Part shown: piece after piece, positions 62,679-64,000 of the stretch
Numbering within the stretch: the stretch's first letter is position 1
How the letters are laid out: each line of letters begins with the position of its first letter
Assembly (NCBI GenBank): GCA_964401455.1
Contig: CAYNYI010000002.1
Location: forward strand, 1 to 64,000
Origin: CAYNYI01 sp964401455
Lineage (GTDB): Bacteria; Fibrobacterota; OXYB2-FULL-49-7; CAYNYI01
Reading direction: 5' to 3'
Length of the DNA: 64,000 bases
Program-made: the position numbers and the translations under genes
The notes under the pieces: model-generated
Told to the model about the DNA's origin: nothing
The model's database searches: none
The model's input: only the letters and a program-made list of their open reading frames with translations

Positions 62679-62727
62679 AGCTTTTCCTCCGTCGTTGGTG
62701 GCTTTGTTATTAATCGGGGTAAAAGAT

Positions 62728-62756
62728 AATATATTCAATTGCAAATATTGTAGCAA
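62728..62756 (-). promoter_or_regulatory. Candidate promoter of the OYE/GltD-like gene
   Basis: On the minus strand TTGCTA (62751-62756), a 17-base spacer and TATATT (62728-62733) lie about 50 bases before ATG 62678. The region is AT-rich and shared with the divergent SDR gene. Confidence 0.45.
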
Positions 62757-62779
62757 AACACCATCTGTGTCCGGAGCGG

Positions 62780-62808
62780 TTGATTATGAAGCGCGTATCA
62801 ATTATCTT
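62780..62808 (+). promoter_or_regulatory. Candidate promoter of the SDR gene
   Basis: TTGATT (62780-62785), a 17-base spacer and TATCTT (62803-62808) precede ATG 62847. The -10 box is identical to that of the purM promoter candidate. Confidence 0.45.
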
Positions 62809-62846
62809 ATCTGCGGCTGGATTTTATGCTTGAAAGAGGAGTAATA

Positions 62847-63620
62847 ATGAATAAAAAAACCGCTCTTATAACGGGTGCCGGAAGAGGCATCGGACTTGGA
62901 ATAGCCCTGGAACTTGCGAATGCGGGGTATGACATTGTCATAGATGACGTTCATCCCGAAGAAGCTGTCAGCGATGCGCTTTCCAAAGTAGGATCGGCAG
63001 GAGCTTCCGTATTATATCTTCGGGAAGACATATCGAACGCGACCGGAAGGGAAAAGATAATAGCCGGCATAAAAGAAAAATTCGGAAGACTTGATCTTCT
63101 TGTTAATAATGCGGGGGTTGCTCCGAAAGTCCGGGCTGATATACTGGAGGCTTCTGAGGAGAGTTATGACAGGGTTATGGCTATCAATCTGAAAGGGCCC
63201 TATTTTCTTACACAGGCAGCGGCGAACTGGATGATTGAACAAAAGAAATCAGATTCCTCGGTAACGCCTATGATCGTAAATATCGCTTCTCTTTCTTCTT
63301 ATACATCGTCGCCTTCCCGCGGTGAATATTGCATATCAAAAGCCGGAATAAGCATGGTTACACAATTATTCGCGGACCGGCTCGGTGAGTTCGATATTCC
63401 CGTATATGAAGTAAGACCCGGAATAATTATGACCGACATGACTTCAGGAGTCAAAGAAAAGTACGATAAACTTATTGCCGAAGGCCTTACTCCGCAGAAA
63501 AGATGGGGGCTTCCCGAAGATATCGCCAGAGCTGTAAGAGCTTTTGCCGAGGGCCGATTTATGTTTTCCACCGGACAGGCCGTGAATGTTGACGGCGGAT
63601 TTCATCTTAGAAGACTTTAA
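62847..63620 (+). CDS. Short-chain dehydrogenase/reductase
   Basis: A 257-residue classical SDR: 'ALITGAGRGIGLGIALELAN' (TGxxxGIG), 'LVNNAGVAPK', catalytic S/Y/K with 'VNIASLSSYTSSPSRGEYC' and the following 'ISKAG', and the terminal 'STGQAVNVDGGFHL'. 3-ketoacyl-ACP reductase-like, but the substrate is not determined. ATG 62847 with GAGGAG upstream. Divergent from the OYE fusion and followed by a flavoprotein gene 15 bases on, so a redox pathway is likely. Confidence 0.92.
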   Translation: MNKKTALITGAGRGIGLGIALELANAGYDIVIDDVHPEEAVSDALSKVGSAGASVLYLREDISNATGREKIIAGIKEKFGRLDLLVNNAGVAPKVRADILEASEESYDRVMAINLKGPYFLTQAAANWMIEQKKSDSSVTPMIVNIASLSSYTSSPSRGEYCISKAGISMVTQLFADRLGEFDIPVYEVRPGIIMTDMTSGVKEKYDKLIAEGLTPQKRWGLPEDIARAVRAFAEGRFMFSTGQAVNVDGGFHLRRL

Positions 63621-63635
63621 ACGGAGGATATAGTT

Positions 63636-64000
63636 TTGAAGAAGACAAAAATGCGAATACATGGCTGCGAATATCCCTTATATCGAATGAATACTCTTGT
63701 AATAGGAACCGGGGCCGCGTCACTTAACTGTGCCGAGAAGCTCTACCGGAGGGGGATGAGCGATATGCTCATCGTTACCGAGAAAGTCGGCGGCGGTACC
63801 TCGAATAACACAGGGTCAGACAAACAGACTTATTATAAAACTTCGGTTTTCGGTGAAGAAGCGGATACTCCTTTTGAAATGGTTAAGTCGCTTTTTAACG
63901 GCGGCGCAATGCATGGTGATATCGCTCTCACCGAGGCGACATTATCAGCTCAGGGCTTTTTCAATCTGGCGAATATAGGTGTGCAGTTTCCCCATAACCG
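63636..64000 (+). CDS. FAD-dependent flavoprotein, N-terminal part (runs off window)
   Basis: The frame is open from TTG 63636 (GGAGGA upstream) to the window end, 121 codons. An FAD-binding Rossmann start 'NTLVIGTGAASLNCAEKLYR' is followed by 'TEKVGGGTSNNTGSDKQTYY' and 'MVKSLFNGGAMHGDIALTE', as in fumarate-reductase/succinate-dehydrogenase-type and aspartate-oxidase-type flavoproteins. It probably belongs to one operon with the SDR gene. The catalytic part is not visible. Confidence 0.82.
   Translation, partial: MKKTKMRIHGCEYPLYRMNTLVIGTGAASLNCAEKLYRRGMSDMLIVTEKVGGGTSNNTGSDKQTYYKTSVFGEEADTPFEMVKSLFNGGAMHGDIALTEATLSAQGFFNLANIGVQFPHN

Noticed and set aside
1..64000. tRNA, rRNA, CRISPR array, insertion sequence or riboswitch
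   Set aside because: I looked for tRNA clover-leaf signatures, repeated spacers, transposase motifs and aptamer-like leaders and saw none I could defend.

Overview
The window reads as a chromosomal segment of a flagellated, Gram-negative-type (diderm) bacterium. Evidence for an outer membrane includes lipoprotein signals, a Pel-type export lipoprotein and a predicted outer-membrane barrel. A Type-IX-secretion-like C-terminal sorting domain (NPFNSEIQIKI ... AGIYLIQI) at about 27.8-28.0 kb and a FlgD-like Ig domain at the left edge suggest the FCB superphylum. A flagellated lineage such as Fibrobacterota (Chitinispirillum/Chitinivibrio-like) is possible, but this assignment is inference. Genes are densely packed, with many ATGA/TAATG overlaps. 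I see no rRNA, tRNA, CRISPR array or insertion sequence.

Layout. 1-0.9 kb: C-terminal part of a protein with a FlgD-like Ig domain, then a clear terminator. 1.05-12.8 kb: flagellar export and regulation cluster (fliO, fliP, fliQ, fliR, flhB, a beta-propeller-like lipoprotein, flhA, flhF, flhG, a small membrane protein, fliA, a small charged protein, an HDOD protein). 12.8-16.4 kb: a GAF histidine kinase, a secreted protein and a receiver/kinase-like protein. 16.4-19.2 kb: cell-wall genes (mpl, a metallophosphoesterase lipoprotein, an L,D-transpeptidase). 19.2-21.5 kb, minus strand: two STAS proteins flanking a TPR protein. 21.7-27.7 kb: a cold-shock-like protein, greA, a GalT/HIT-like enzyme, a PAS kinase, a receiver/anti-sigma-type ATPase, fmt, a lipoprotein and a 58-residue ORF. 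27.7-29.0 kb, minus strand: a CAP-domain protein with a T9SS-like tail, interrupted by an in-frame TAG. 29.1-34.5 kb: a third STAS protein, a lipoprotein, a TPR protein, a DUF4143 ATPase and a nuclease-helicase fusion.

34.5-53.3 kb, minus strand: a complete but unusual Pel exopolysaccharide locus. In transcription order it contains a membrane protein, a PelA hydrolase lipoprotein, a separate PelA deacetylase, a PelB TPR scaffold without a barrel, a predicted separate outer-membrane barrel, PelC, a stand-alone receiver, PelD with an intact c-di-GMP I-site motif, PelE, a HEAT-repeat protein, PelF, PelG, and two PAS/jelly-roll-like/PP2C phosphatases. A divergent promoter region separates it from purM-gpmI-cysS-clpP (53.4-57.9 kb). 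The right end holds a glycosyltransferase, a LysM transglycosylase, an OYE/GltD-like fusion, an SDR and a flavoprotein cut off by the window edge.

How the genes work together. The left part builds and places flagella and sets sigma-28 control. The Pel locus builds a matrix polysaccharide for the sessile state. The window also carries all components of a partner-switching circuit: two PP2C phosphatases, three STAS antagonists and one REC-RsbW-like ATPase. It is plausible, but unproven, that this circuit coordinates motility and matrix production. The most notable observations are the split and expanded Pel machine, the phosphatases with an internal sugar-binding-like fold, the amber codon in the CAP gene, and FlhB with NPTF in place of NPTH.
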